Positions 1 to 9,512 are shown, counted from the stretch's first letter. The stretch is DNA of 64,000 nucleotides from Occultella aeris (GCF_902703175.1 NZ_CACRYJ010000064.1:1-64000), one strand, 5' to 3'. Notes: generated from the sequence alone by a model not told the origin. Numbers and translations are program-made.

Positions 1-10
1 CCCCCCCCCA

Positions 11-29
11 CGTCTCGATAGATGAGACG
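11..29. promoter_or_regulatory. Inverted repeat upstream of first lyase gene
   Basis: CGTCTC and GAGACG form a 6-bp inverted repeat with a 7-nt spacer, about 170 nt upstream of the lyase start at 201. It could be an operator or the end of an upstream terminator. Nothing else recognisable lies in 1-200 apart from a run of nine C at the very edge. Confidence 0.2.
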
Positions 30-200
30 CGTTCGTCGAGTGCGCCAGGCGGGCGGGCGACCGGCCGTGAGTGTCAGCGCAACGACATTTCCTCCGAGGG
101 AACACCGGTGATCAGCCCCTCTCAAACCCTTCCTGCTCCGGCGAAACCCCTGACGTGCGCCACGCCCGCACAAACCGCACCACCCGACGGAGGTCCCACG

Positions 201-2972
201 ATGGAGTCAGAGTCGAAGTACGTTCGCGGACTCGCACAGCATCCGCGGCTCTTCGGTAGCGACCTTTCTCATGTTCGGAACCTGATACTGGATGACGATC
301 GTTCACGCGGCTGGTACCGCAACGTCGAGCACCAGGCCGAGCGCCTACTGTCAACGCCGGCGTCTGCCTACCGCATTCCCGACGGCAAACGTCTGCTAGA
401 CACCAGCAGAGAGGTGCTTCGGCGGACCTATCTGCTCGCATTGGCACACCATGTCTCGCATCGGAAGGAGTTCGCCGACCGGCTCTGGCTGGAGCTCCTC
501 GCTGCCTCGCGATTCCCCGACTGGAACCCGAGCCACTTCCTCGATGTGGCGGAGATGGCTCACGCCTTCGCAATCGGATATGACTGGCTGCACGAGGAAT
601 GGGACGCCACACAACGAGAGCACCTCGAGCACGCAATAGTGACTCACGCCCTGCGCCCGGGACTCCAGGCGTACAGCGAAGGTCATCGGTGGGCGGTCCG
701 GACCAGCAACTGGAATCTCGTGTGCAACGCCGGCCTCCTGATGGCCGCTCTGGCAATCGCCGACGTCCACCGCGATCTTGCAGAGAAGGTGATCGGCCAT
801 GCGATGGCGTCCATGGCTGGGGCGGTCGCTGTATATGGCCCTGACGGGGCCTACCCCGAAGGCTTGGGCTATTGGAGCTACGGCACCCAGTACCTCGTCC
901 TGGGCCTCGCCGCGTTCACGACGGCGACGGACATGCCCGAGCAGCTCAGTTCCGTGCCAGGTCTCGATCGCACGGCGAGATTCGCCGTGCACGTCACTGG
1001 GCCCCTGGGTTTAGCGTTCAACTATTACGACGGCGTGGCGCGCATAACAGTGCCACCGGCTGGGTTCTGGCTCGCGCGCCGCTTCGACGATGGCTTGGCG
1101 GCCGGGTTGGCAGCCCAAGGCGCCGATGAATTGCTGACGGACTGGGATCAGCTTCCGACCAGCCTGCTGTGGTACCGGCCGATGTCGGAGGTCGATCCCG
1201 AATCAGCGGGCGAGCCACGCGACGCCTGCTTCCGGGCGTCGGAGGTAGTAACCATGCGCAGCGCGTGGCACCAGCGAACTGCGCTGTGGTTGGCAGGCAA
1301 GGCTGGCGACAACGCAACCACGCACAGCGACCTAGACCTCGGTAGCTTCGTGCTTGATGCACTGGGCACCCGGTGGCTGCACGACCTCGGGTGGGACAAC
1401 TACAGCCTGCCGGGTTACTTCGACTTCGCGGGAGGTCAGCGCTGGACCTACTATCGCAAGCGCACTGAGGGTCACAACACGCTGGTGGCCAACCCAGACG
1501 CCACCGGGGGCCAGTCGTGCTCGACCACTCTTGGCGAGGCCGCCGGGATGGGAGTCGGAACTGTGATCGCGCACCAGAGCACCGCCTCGGAGGCCTATGC
1601 CGTGCTCGACTTGACCAGTGCAGATCCCGCATACCGCTCCTGGAAGCGTGGATGGCGTTTGTTCGACTTCCGCAGGCAGGTGCTCCTGCAGGACGAAGTC
1701 ACCTTGCACGAACCCGGCGAGGTCTGGTCGTTCCTTCACACGTCGGCGCAGATCGACATTGCCGACGACGGGCGAGGCGCCGTACTTCGCGACGGGCCCA
1801 AGCGCCTAGTCATGCGACTGTCGGATCAGACACCGGGTCGACTCGTGGAGATGGAAGCCGCCCCGCTGTGGACCTCGCCCGCCCCTCGGGGACAGAGCAC
1901 CAACGCGGCGATACGGAAACTCGCGCTACGGGTCTCAGTCGAGGGTCCGGTCACCCTCGCCATACAGCTGACACCGGTGGCCGACCACGAGCCGGTTCCG
2001 CCACCAACCTCGGTACTGCCGCTTGCAAACTGGACTGTGAGCACCGAATCCGTCGCGCAGCTGGAGCGCCTTGCCATCGACGGAGAAGGCGTCCCCGGGT
2101 TCTCACCAGAAGTCTGGAGCTACGAGATCCCCGCATCGCAGATCGGACGAATCCAAGCGACCGCTTCCGCTGGCAGCACCGTCGACCAAATCCGGGAGCC
2201 CGGAGGTGATGTCGTGCTCGAAGTCCACGCTCCTGGGGCCCGGACCGGCAGTTACCGACTCCGACGACTCCTCGATGATTCTCCAACGGCGATGACCTCG
2301 CCGATCTTCGCGAGTAGTGACGACGGGAACGTCGCCGCCAACGCCTTCGACGGGATGGCGGACTCGTTCTGGCGGCCCGGTACTGCAGGCCCCGAGTGGA
2401 TCGGATGCGATCTCGGCGTCGAAGCCGAGATGGGCGCCGTCCTGATCGCTTGGCGTGAGGGCGCGCGCGCTTCAGTCCGGTTCGATGTCGAACTGGCTGG
2501 AGCGGATGGGACGTGGTGGCAAGTCTGGACAGGATCGTCCTCTGGTACAACAACAGCGGCTCAACGGGTGAGTTGGCCACCGCGGAAGGCTCGTTACGTA
2601 CGCATCGTGCGGCGAGATGACGGCGCCGCCTCGCTGTTCGCCGTTACCTCGATCGAGCTGCCTGAGCGCCTCCCGCGTCAACCGTCGCAGCTGCAAAGCG
2701 CTGACATCCACCTTGTGGTGCCGGCTTTGCGGGCAGGTTCCGCCGAACAAGCTTCCGTGTCGTTGAGATCGCCGCTGGGAGGAGTGGTGCCAAGTTCTGA
2801 CTACACCTTCGAACTCATCTCTTCCGAATCCTCGGTTCTGGAGATCGCTGGTGACCGCATGGCCCCTATCTCGCCGGGCACCGTCGTCGTGACTGCCGTC
2901 GTCCGAACCAAGGAGCGACTCCTGCTTCATCACAGTGTGAGGGTGCAGGTGCAACCGCCACAGCCAACCTGA
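201..2972 (+). CDS. Heparinase II/III-like polysaccharide lyase with discoidin domain
   Basis: About 923 aa. The N-terminal part (about 10-330) looks like the alpha/alpha-toroid of heparinase/alginate-lyase-like enzymes. The central beta-sandwich carries the GDN...HSDLDLG stretch near residue 370 and YYRKRTEGHNTLV near 420, as in heparinase II/III C-terminal domains. Residues about 700-820 resemble an F5/8C (discoidin) carbohydrate-binding domain, and the tail is Ig-like. The start at ATG 201 is chosen because GGAGG lies 8 nt upstream; an in-frame ATG at 108 has no such site. Two paralogs lie in this window (12936 and 20505). Unlike both, no Tat or Sec signal is visible from either start, which is odd for a lyase with a binding module. 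Family known; substrate (a uronic-acid polysaccharide) inferred. Confidence 0.8.
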   Translation: MESESKYVRGLAQHPRLFGSDLSHVRNLILDDDRSRGWYRNVEHQAERLLSTPASAYRIPDGKRLLDTSREVLRRTYLLALAHHVSHRKEFADRLWLELLAASRFPDWNPSHFLDVAEMAHAFAIGYDWLHEEWDATQREHLEHAIVTHALRPGLQAYSEGHRWAVRTSNWNLVCNAGLLMAALAIADVHRDLAEKVIGHAMASMAGAVAVYGPDGAYPEGLGYWSYGTQYLVLGLAAFTTATDMPEQLSSVPGLDRTARFAVHVTGPLGLAFNYYDGVARITVPPAGFWLARRFDDGLAAGLAAQGADELLTDWDQLPTSLLWYRPMSEVDPESAGEPRDACFRASEVVTMRSAWHQRTALWLAGKAGDNATTHSDLDLGSFVLDALGTRWLHDLGWDNYSLPGYFDFAGGQRWTYYRKRTEGHNTLVANPDATGGQSCSTTLGEAAGMGVGTVIAHQSTASEAYAVLDLTSADPAYRSWKRGWRLFDFRRQVLLQDEVTLHEPGEVWSFLHTSAQIDIADDGRGAVLRDGPKRLVMRLSDQTPGRLVEMEAAPLWTSPAPRGQSTNAAIRKLALRVSVEGPVTLAIQLTPVADHEPVPPPTSVLPLANWTVSTESVAQLERLAIDGEGVPGFSPEVWSYEIPASQIGRIQATASAGSTVDQIREPGGDVVLEVHAPGARTGSYRLRRLLDDSPTAMTSPIFASSDDGNVAANAFDGMADSFWRPGTAGPEWIGCDLGVEAEMGAVLIAWREGARASVRFDVELAGADGTWWQVWTGSSSGTTTAAQRVSWPPRKARYVRIVRRDDGAASLFAVTSIELPERLPRQPSQLQSADIHLVVPALRAGSAEQASVSLRSPLGGVVPSSDYTFELISSESSVLEIAGDRMAPISPGTVVVTAVVRTKERLLLHHSVRVQVQPPQPT

Positions 2973-2974
2973 GG

Positions 2975-2988
2975 CCCGGGGCCCCGGG
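2975..2988. terminator. GC-rich palindrome between convergent genes
   Basis: CCCGGGGCCCCGGG is a perfect 14-bp palindrome in the 36-bp gap between the convergent lyase and HTH-citrate-synthase genes. It has no T-tract, so a bidirectional terminator role is only inferred from position. Confidence 0.35.
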
Positions 2989-3008
2989 GCATCAAGTTGT
3001 TGAGCGCC

Positions 3009-4202
3009 TCAATCCTGGGTCTGCGGCCACCCACGTTCGACCGGCCGATGCGGTTCTCGCAATCGTGCGATGGTGCCCATCTCGTACTCGTCGATCGCAT
3101 GGGCTATCCACCCTGCGGACCGCGCGATACCGAACATGACCTCGCTGGCACCGTGCTCCATTGATGACGAGTCGGCGATCATGCCGAGCGCCAGGTACAC
3201 GTTCGGGGGCGGGAGCCTGCGACTCTTGAGGAGCGCCAGCATCTCGAACGATCGCTGAAGTCTGGCGTTCTCTGCTGCAAGGGGCTTGAGCAGATTCAGT
3301 AGGTGGCTCGCCCTAGCGTCCCCTTGCGGATGCTGTGGATGCCCGAATCCAGGTAGCCGCCCTTCGTCCCGGAGCCGTGCACTCAACACGAACTTGGTCC
3401 CGTGTGTATCTCCGAAGGTGCTCAGCATTGCTTCAACGGCAGTCGCGGACGCGCCGAGTACGGCACTGCTGCCCACTCCTAGCCCTGCGGCTAGAACACC
3501 GTAGAGGTCGGCGTGTGCCGAGGCTGCGATCTGTGCGGCGTACGTCGACGGCGACAACCCGTGATCCGCGAGCAACACAAGAGCGGCGTTCAGTACCCGC
3601 ACCTGCTCCTCGTTGGGCGTGATGGTCGAAAGGCGTGACCAGAGCATGGATGCCAAATCAATGTCGATCGGGTCCGATCTCTGAGGCATTGCCTCCACCA
3701 GAGTCCGTAAGAGCGGTCCCGCAGCGTGCGCAGCCGATTGGATACTGGAGTCGGAGCGAAACGGATCCGCGGCAGTGACGGCTGCAAGCATGACGCGGAG
3801 CCGGTCAGAGGAGATGGTTTCCTGCGGCAACGACGTACCCACTCGCCTGGCCACGGCCACGGATTCCGCGTTGGCCGCCCATCCGACGCTCTCCTCCCAC
3901 CGCCCCGTCCAAAGGAAGTGCGCGACCGACTCGAATGGTTGGTCAACGAGTTCAGACACAGGTCTTGCCCGGTAGTGGAGCATGTCGTCCTTCAACGTGC
4001 TCAAACGGGATGTCTTGCCGAACTCGTTAAGTGAGGGCCGGCGACCTTCCTGTAGCAATCGGTCCACGTCCTCAGGGCGAAAGTAACTGATCCTCCCATC
4101 CCGCTGCCGTGGCAGCGCTCCACGGCTCACATAGGCGTAGATCGTCTCGCGCTTCACTCCTAGCCGTGCCGCGGCCTGTGTCGCTGTCAGCAAGTCATTC
4201 AT
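3009..4202 (-). CDS. HTH-citrate synthase-like fusion, catalytically degenerate
   Basis: About 397 aa. Residues 1-55 are an excisionase/MerR-type helix-turn-helix (LTATQAAARLGVKRETIYAY), the rest a citrate synthase fold. ATG 4202 is chosen over the longer ATG 4256 because AGGAGA lies 7 nt upstream. Seen in sequence: the PLHGGA segment that normally carries the first catalytic His reads AVLGAS, and the NVDF motif with the catalytic Asp reads NVYL; only the GFGH histidine (about 288) remains. Synthase activity is therefore unlikely. An inferred alternative is a DNA-binding regulator that uses the fold to sense an acyl-CoA or oxoacid. It is divergent from the FAD oxidoreductase at 4331, with palindromes between them. 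Confidence 0.8.
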   Translation of the reverse strand: MNDLLTATQAAARLGVKRETIYAYVSRGALPRQRDGRISYFRPEDVDRLLQEGRRPSLNEFGKTSRLSTLKDDMLHYRARPVSELVDQPFESVAHFLWTGRWEESVGWAANAESVAVARRVGTSLPQETISSDRLRVMLAAVTAADPFRSDSSIQSAAHAAGPLLRTLVEAMPQRSDPIDIDLASMLWSRLSTITPNEEQVRVLNAALVLLADHGLSPSTYAAQIAASAHADLYGVLAAGLGVGSSAVLGASATAVEAMLSTFGDTHGTKFVLSARLRDEGRLPGFGHPQHPQGDARASHLLNLLKPLAAENARLQRSFEMLALLKSRRLPPPNVYLALGMIADSSSMEHGASEVMFGIARSAGWIAHAIDEYEMGTIARLREPHRPVERGWPQTQD

Positions 4203-4247
4203 CGTAGGTCTCCTCTGACGTCTCGCACCCAAGATAGCGGACGATAG

Positions 4248-4285
4248 TTGATTCATGACTCAATCTTGACGTGACTTGATCAACT
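4248..4285. promoter_or_regulatory. Divergent promoter with palindromic operator candidates
   Basis: TTGATTCATGACTCAA (4248-4263) is palindromic at 14 of 16 positions, and TTGATCAA (4276-4283) is a perfect palindrome. Both are AT-rich islands in a GC-rich divergent intergenic region. A closely related 16-mer recurs at 22644-22659. The likely ligand is the HTH protein encoded alongside, but this is inference. Confidence 0.45.
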
Positions 4286-4330
4286 CTGGTTCGCTCGGCG
4301 AGACCGGACAAGGACCGAAGAAGGAGCAAC

Positions 4331-5728
4331 GTGGCCGAGCAGTTGGCAACGAGTCATCACGACATCGTGATCGTCGGAGGCGGAGCAGCAGGAGTCGCCG
4401 CTGCGATCGCAGCGCGCCGCAGCGGCCTCGACACCGTGCTAATCGAGGCGGGACCGTTCTTCGGCGGCGAGCTCGTCAGCGGATTGCCCATCGACGGCTG
4501 TCTCAACGCCCAGGGTGAGTGGATCGTTGGAGGCGTCGCACGACAGCTGTTCGACGCCGTCGAGTCGGCCGGGAGCTTTGCCCGGGCGATGTCCGACTAC
4601 CGCCAGATGTGGGCGGTGTGCGTCGATCCGGAGATGCTCAAGATGAGCATCATCGAGGCATTGGCCGAAGCCGGGGTCAACCCACGGCTGTACCTCACAA
4701 GCCAGGATGTGGTGGTACGCCGCAACCGCGTTGAGGGAATCATCGCGGTGGGAAAGGGGAAGCGCTACCTCATCACCGGAGACGTCTTCATCGACTGCAC
4801 AGGCGACGGACAGCTGGCTGTCTCTGCGGGTGCGCCTTTCGAGTTCGGCGGCCGAGCCGGCGAGCTGCAGCCGGTGTCACTGACCTACCGGCTCACGAAC
4901 GTCGACTACCGCGAGTACCTGGACTGGGTAGCGGCCGAACCGGACCTCTTCCTCCTCGCAGAGAACCCCGCCCTGGGCTACGCCGGCAAGCGCGAGGCGG
5001 CGCGTGCGGCGCGAGATGGCGGGTTTCCATTCGTCGCCCTCGATGCGAACGGAACTGTCCTTGGGGACGCGATCGAGTGTGGCGCGATGGACCCATGCAC
5101 CGCGTTGTACTTGTGGCCGACATCGCCAGCGCGCAACGAAGTTGGCATGAACACCACGCGATTGTCAGGGGTCGATGGCACCAACCCCCAAGAACTGAGC
5201 GAATCCCTCGCCACCCTCACCGCCCAGATCAACCGCTGCATCGATTTCTGCCAGAAGAACATTCCGGGCTTTGCGGATGCGCGCCTTGCCGGAATCGCAC
5301 CCCGAGTTGGGGTCAGGGAGACCAGGCGCGTGGTCGGCGAGTACGTCCTCACTGAGGAAGACGTGGTCGAGGGCAAGAAGTCTGATCGCGGCGTCGCCAA
5401 GGGTGGTCACCACGTCGACATCCATGGCGAAGGCACCGCACAAGTTCGACGGGCAGTGAATGATGGCCGCTCGTACGACATTCCCTACGAGGCACTCGTG
5501 CCCAAGAATATCAAGAACGTGCTGATGGCCGGCCGGTGCCTCTCCTCGACCAGGGAGGCCAACGGCTCGGCTCGCGTCATGGGCACCTGCATGGCAACTG
5601 GCGAGGCAGTCGGCGTGGCCGCCGCGATGATGGTCGAGGCGGGTCTCAGAGATGTCCGCGAGGTTGATGTCTCGATGCTGCGCTCTCGACTCATGGCTGA
5701 CGGCGCCGTCGTCGACGGCACCAACTGA
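4331..5728 (+). CDS. FAD-dependent oxidoreductase (FAD_oxidored family)
   Basis: 465 aa flavoprotein. The N-terminal Rossmann motif IVIVGGGAAGVAAAIAARR and a following acidic residue (LIEAG) bind FAD. The GGELVSGLPIDG stretch and the late MAGRCLSSTREANGSARVMG segment are typical of PF12831-type oxidoreductases found near polysaccharide and sugar genes. It starts at GTG 4331 with AAGGAG just upstream. It is divergent from the HTH-citrate-synthase gene and is followed by a small ORF and a zinc dehydrogenase on the same strand, probably one transcript. No signal peptide, so cytoplasmic. The substrate is unknown. Confidence 0.8.
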   Translation: MAEQLATSHHDIVIVGGGAAGVAAAIAARRSGLDTVLIEAGPFFGGELVSGLPIDGCLNAQGEWIVGGVARQLFDAVESAGSFARAMSDYRQMWAVCVDPEMLKMSIIEALAEAGVNPRLYLTSQDVVVRRNRVEGIIAVGKGKRYLITGDVFIDCTGDGQLAVSAGAPFEFGGRAGELQPVSLTYRLTNVDYREYLDWVAAEPDLFLLAENPALGYAGKREAARAARDGGFPFVALDANGTVLGDAIECGAMDPCTALYLWPTSPARNEVGMNTTRLSGVDGTNPQELSESLATLTAQINRCIDFCQKNIPGFADARLAGIAPRVGVRETRRVVGEYVLTEEDVVEGKKSDRGVAKGGHHVDIHGEGTAQVRRAVNDGRSYDIPYEALVPKNIKNVLMAGRCLSSTREANGSARVMGTCMATGEAVGVAAAMMVEAGLRDVREVDVSMLRSRLMADGAVVDGTN

Positions 5729-5734
5729 GCAATC

Positions 5735-5899
5735 GTGAATGAACTGGCTGATCATGGAGTGGCGATGATCGCGCAGGGTCGACCCGCTGTCCCGCAGCGC
5801 ACAGCATCTGATGGCTTCTCCCCCCACGGGCAACAGACGGTCGTACCGCCGCCGGTAGTGGAGTCTGCGGCGCCGGCACTGGAAGAGCAGGTGATCTGA
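5735..5899 (+). CDS. Small ORF between oxidoreductase and alcohol dehydrogenase
   Basis: A 54-codon ORF from GTG 5735 (or ATG 5765, which has GGAG 5 nt upstream) whose TGA directly abuts the GTG start of the next gene. The peptide is Pro/Ala/Val-rich in its second half and matches no family I know. It may be a real small protein or a translated spacer that couples the flanking genes. Confidence 0.3.
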   Translation: MNELADHGVAMIAQGRPAVPQRTASDGFSPHGQQTVVPPPVVESAAPALEEQVI

Positions 5900-6916
5900 G
5901 TGCGAGCTGTGTTGTTCTCAGGCGACGCAGTGGTGTTGGCCGTCGAGATGGATCCGCCGGAGCCGACTCCAGGGGACGTGCTCATCCGACTCACCAAGTC
6001 CGGTGTGTGTGGCACGGATGTCCACTACTGGCGCGAGACTCCACAACAGCGGGGGCACAGGCTGGACGTCGTGCCGGGGCACGAGGCCGTCGGCGTGGTG
6101 GATCGCGTGGGACCGGGTGTCGTGGCATTCGGACCGGGTGATCGCGTCGTCGTCGGCATGCTCCATATCGGCTGCGGGCGATGCCGGGATTGTGCGTCCG
6201 GAACGTACTCCCATTGCCCCGCCAAGCAGGTCGTGGGACGGACCCTGCACGGCTCGTACGGGCAGTACGTGTGTGTGCCCGACCGAGCGGTGTACCGGTT
6301 GCCAGACGCCGTGACGGACAGTGTCGCGGTCATGACCGCGTGCAACCTGTCCACCGCTTACTCCGCGGTGCGCAAGGCGGCCTTGTCTGCTGGCGGCAAG
6401 GTCGCGATCTTCGGACTGGGAGGGGTGGGGTTGTGCGCGCTGATGGCCGCAGCCGCGCACGGGGTGGAAATCACCGCCATCGATCCCATCGCTAGCAGGC
6501 GGGACATGGCAGCTTCGTTGGGCGCGACCTCGGTGAGCGACCCCAACGACTTCCACGCCTCGCTGGCCGCCGGTCACACACGCGGCTACGACGCCACGAT
6601 CGAGTGCAGTGGGCACTCGGGTGCACAAGCAGATTCGATCAGGGCACTCGTCCCCGGAGGGCGGTCCGTCGTGGTCGGCGGGGGAGGTCGATTCGCGTTC
6701 CGAGCCGAAGAACTGCTGGCAAGGGAGTTGACCCTGGTCGGCTCCTCGGTGTGTCCCGCCGATCTGTTCTACGACGTGCTGGACTTCGCAGCCACACACC
6801 ATCGAGAACTTGAGTGGCTAATCGGGCCGACGTTTGGCATCACCGACGCAGAGCAAGCCTTGCGACACTCTGCCGACGGGGGCATAGGCAAGCCGATCTT
6901 CGACTGGCCGCACTGA
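5900..6916 (+). CDS. Zinc-dependent alcohol/polyol dehydrogenase (MDR family)
   Basis: 338 aa medium-chain dehydrogenase. Catalytic zinc ligands are visible as C37 (SGVCGTD) and H62-E63 (PGHE). The structural zinc loop has C93, C96, C99 and C107. The NAD(P) fold has GLGGVG around 173. This class includes threonine, sorbitol and xylitol dehydrogenases; the exact substrate cannot be told. GTG 5900 follows the stop of the small ORF immediately. Its place beside an FAD oxidoreductase and the sugar genes suggests a role in oxidising a sugar or polyol released by the lyases, which is inference. Confidence 0.85.
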   Translation: MRAVLFSGDAVVLAVEMDPPEPTPGDVLIRLTKSGVCGTDVHYWRETPQQRGHRLDVVPGHEAVGVVDRVGPGVVAFGPGDRVVVGMLHIGCGRCRDCASGTYSHCPAKQVVGRTLHGSYGQYVCVPDRAVYRLPDAVTDSVAVMTACNLSTAYSAVRKAALSAGGKVAIFGLGGVGLCALMAAAAHGVEITAIDPIASRRDMAASLGATSVSDPNDFHASLAAGHTRGYDATIECSGHSGAQADSIRALVPGGRSVVVGGGGRFAFRAEELLARELTLVGSSVCPADLFYDVLDFAATHHRELEWLIGPTFGITDAEQALRHSADGGIGKPIFDWPH

Positions 6917-7533
6917 ACCCGATCCAGGACGGCCCGGACCCCGCTTCCAGTGCCCGAGCAGGCACCGCCTGACGCGGAGATGAGGCCACCTGGACCTCGA
7001 CTCACGGACTGACCGACCCGCACTACACGGTGCCGCCCACGTGTCAAGCGAGGTCTTGACGCGAAGTTTCGAAGAGACGACTAGGTGTTGAAGCGGAACT
7101 CCACCGAGTTCCGGTACCGACCAACCTCGGATCGAGCGGCACCATGGAGCTACTCCAGCGGTTGCAGGCGCGGGTTCCCGACAGCGCCCGATCCCACCCG
7201 TGACGCTCATGGATGGTCTTAACGTGGGCCTCGGCGTTCGCCTTGGGCGCCGACAATTGCTGCAGGTCATGCCCGACCGAGCGGAAACGCCTGTGCCCGA
7301 TGGATTTCCAGTCCTCTCCGAGCACTCCGTGGAAGCCGAAGAGAGGCAGACGATGCTTGCCCAGCGCTTGATCGAGTCGGCCACGGCCGCGCGCAACTCT
7401 CGCTCGAGGGGTCGAAGTCCGCACCTTCGCGTGTGCGTCGATCTTGCCCACCACGTCCAGCGTGGTCGCGCCGACGAGGCTTGTGCCGGCGCGCTCCCGT
7501 AACACCTTGGAAACGACGACGGCTTGCGAAGGG
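6917..7533. other. 617-bp gap with degraded reading-frame fragments
   Basis: No intact gene. On the minus strand one frame contains SAPKANAEAHVKTIHERHGW, which resembles the region around the last catalytic residue of DDE integrases (APxANA.AER.VRT), but the acidic residue is missing. A second frame ends in GRYRNSVEFRFNT before a stop at 7081 and is itself interrupted by an upstream stop. Best read as a decayed transposase or other pseudogene. Confidence 0.3.
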
Positions 7534-9021
7534 TCAGTGCGCCACTGTGATGAACGTGCACGAGGCCGCTGGCAGGTGCAGGTCGCCGACGGATGTCGCG
7601 ACGCGAGTATCGTGCTCGAGAGCGTCCGTGCCGAGCGGTGACCGGTACGACTCGGCCAAGGTGATGGTGCCTGCAGGGACATCGAGCGTTGCGCTCAACG
7701 TCTGCTCACTGCGGTTGAGGATCGCGATCTGTAGGACGCCGTCGGTGTTTCTGGCGGCCACGGCGTCCAACGCTGGGACCCGTCGCGGAACGCTGCTGGG
7801 ATCGACACGGACGGAGGGGTTGCGGCTGTGCAGGTCGGGGACCTCGACCTCGGGTGCGTCGACTTGTACGTCCATGCGAGTTCCGGTCAGGCGCTCCCGG
7901 TAGGTGCGGAAGATGGGAAACAATGCTGATCGCGTCACGGTCCCATGACGGGCGTCGAGAACTGCGTTTCCGTTGACGAGGAATACGTAGTTCGCCATGG
8001 TGACGACATCCGCAGCGCGGAGCATGGCGTGGAACACACCAGCGACGAAGATGGCGTCGCTGCCCGTCCGCGGTGCGGTCCGATCCAGGCGAAAGGTGTC
8101 GTCTGCCTCCTGCCGGTAGTGTCGAATGTTCCATTCGTCGATGGCGATTCCGACTACCCGCGAGGCAGTTAGGTTGTGCTTGCGGACCAGTTGGCCCATC
8201 GCCTCGATCTGCGCCTCGAAGTGCAGGGGCGCCAGCATGACGGCTCGGCGTGCCTCGCTGCTGGCGGCAGGGTGCCCATCGCGATCGACTCTCGACCCGT
8301 AGAGGTGGAGGGAGAGGAGATCGATGCTGCTTCCTGCGACATCGAGGACCGTCGAATCCCAATCGGGATCGGTGGCGCCGCTCGAGCCGACCCCGACGAG
8401 GCGGACGTCAGGCTGGTAGCGGCGGAAGAAGCGCGCCCAGTTGTCTAGCGTGTCTGCGTATTCCGACGCCGTCATCCGCCCGGCCTCCCAGGCGCCCCAG
8501 GTCTCGTTGCCCAGTCCCCAGTACGCGACGGGCCACGGATCGTGGCGCCCGTTGCGCATCCGCTCGAGGACGTCGCTCGTGGGCTGGGAGCCGGTGGTGT
8601 AGTCGAGCCATCGGAGCGCCTCGATCATGGTGCCGGTGCCCATGTTGACGTTGATGTAGGCACCCGCGCCCACGCGTTCGCACCAGTTGAGGAACTCGTG
8701 TGTTCCGAACTGGTGACTCTCGAGCTGGCCGCCGCCCCAGTGCCAGTTGGGTCGCACCGGTCGCCGCTCGAGGGGGCCGATGCCTTCCTCCCAGTGATAG
8801 CAGTCGGCGAAGCAGCCCCCGGGCCAACGCACGACCGGTACCTGCAGCTCGGCCGCGGCAGCAATCACGTCCTCGCGGAGCCCGTCGTCGTCCATTAACC
8901 CCGGGTAGACGCAGTCTTCTACGTGCTCGAAGTACTGTCCGTAGATGTCGCGGTTGATCTCAATCGGTGCCGCGGGTTCCGCCACCGTGATCGTGCTGGT
9001 CAGAGTCCTGGCGTTGGTCAT
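7534..9021 (-). CDS. Alpha-L-arabinofuranosidase-like GH51 glycosidase
   Basis: About 495 aa. The (beta/alpha)8 barrel shows RWPGGCFAD, the acid/base Glu in GLGNETW (about E173) and the nucleophile Glu in AIDEWN (about E296), followed by a C-terminal beta-sandwich. It would release terminal arabinofuranose from arabinan or arabinoxylan-type oligosaccharides. ATG 9021 is preferred over ATG 9039 because GAAGGGG sits 6-8 nt upstream of it. There is no signal peptide, so it probably acts in the cytoplasm on imported oligosaccharides. It lies 161 nt downstream of the SDR operon and may be co-transcribed with it. Confidence 0.88.
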   Translation of the reverse strand: MTNARTLTSTITVAEPAAPIEINRDIYGQYFEHVEDCVYPGLMDDDGLREDVIAAAAELQVPVVRWPGGCFADCYHWEEGIGPLERRPVRPNWHWGGGQLESHQFGTHEFLNWCERVGAGAYINVNMGTGTMIEALRWLDYTTGSQPTSDVLERMRNGRHDPWPVAYWGLGNETWGAWEAGRMTASEYADTLDNWARFFRRYQPDVRLVGVGSSGATDPDWDSTVLDVAGSSIDLLSLHLYGSRVDRDGHPAASSEARRAVMLAPLHFEAQIEAMGQLVRKHNLTASRVVGIAIDEWNIRHYRQEADDTFRLDRTAPRTGSDAIFVAGVFHAMLRAADVVTMANYVFLVNGNAVLDARHGTVTRSALFPIFRTYRERLTGTRMDVQVDAPEVEVPDLHSRNPSVRVDPSSVPRRVPALDAVAARNTDGVLQIAILNRSEQTLSATLDVPAGTITLAESYRSPLGTDALEHDTRVATSVGDLHLPAASCTFITVAH

Positions 9022-9140
9022 GAGCCCCTTCTGGTTCACTTTGCGCAGCGGATAGATGAAGGCTCCCGCGAAGCGAGAGGGACCTGCTCAAGACTCCGTC
9101 ACTATGAGTCCGCCTCCCGCTGTCGCCGTACATCTAGGCG

Positions 9141-9168
9141 GTCCCAATCTGCTCGGCGGATTTGGGAC
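9141..9168 (-). terminator. Hairpin after the SDR operon
   Basis: GTCCCAA and TTGGGAC form a 7-bp stem with a 14-nt loop, 15 nt downstream of the stop of the last gene in the SDR operon. There is no clear U-tract, so attenuator or terminator function is tentative. Confidence 0.3.
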
Positions 9169-9182
9169 GGCGGAACGCGCTG

Positions 9183-9512
9183 CTACTGCTTGAGCACGAG
9201 GTAGAGGTCATACTTGAACGCGGTCGCAGCGGGCCCGTCGATCCTCAGCCGCAGCCAGCCACCGAAGTGCGAGATCGGGACCCGGATGCCCTCGGCACCG
9301 GCTGGCAGCACCGCAGATGTCCCATGGGGCAGCCAGCGTCGTCCCTCTGCGGAGACCTCGACTTGCAATGCGATCGGGTCCGGGCAGGGGACCACCGCAT
9401 ACAGGAACGCCGTGGCTTCCCCTGCCCAGGCGCACTCGTACGGCTCGGTGTGATGGGTGCCCGAGAAGTCGGCATGCCGCTCCAGGATGGCGGTGTGGCT
9501 CTCACGGATCAT
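9183..9512 (-). CDS. Small beta-rich protein of unknown function
   Basis: 109 aa, starting at ATG 9512 inside the stop of the gene before it (ATGA overlap), so translation is coupled. It is rich in aromatic and beta-strand-like segments (CAWAGEATAFLYAVV, GGWLRLRIDG) and could be a small jelly-roll or binding domain. I do not recognise the family. It is the last of four overlapping genes, so it should work with the SDR and cyclase. No signal peptide seen. Confidence 0.65.
   Translation of the reverse strand: MIRESHTAILERHADFSGTHHTEPYECAWAGEATAFLYAVVPCPDPIALQVEVSAEGRRWLPHGTSAVLPAGAEGIRVPISHFGGWLRLRIDGPAATAFKYDLYLVLKQ

Noticed and set aside
1-9. Run of nine C at the window edge
   Set aside because: Could be a natural homopolymer or an assembly edge; too short to interpret.
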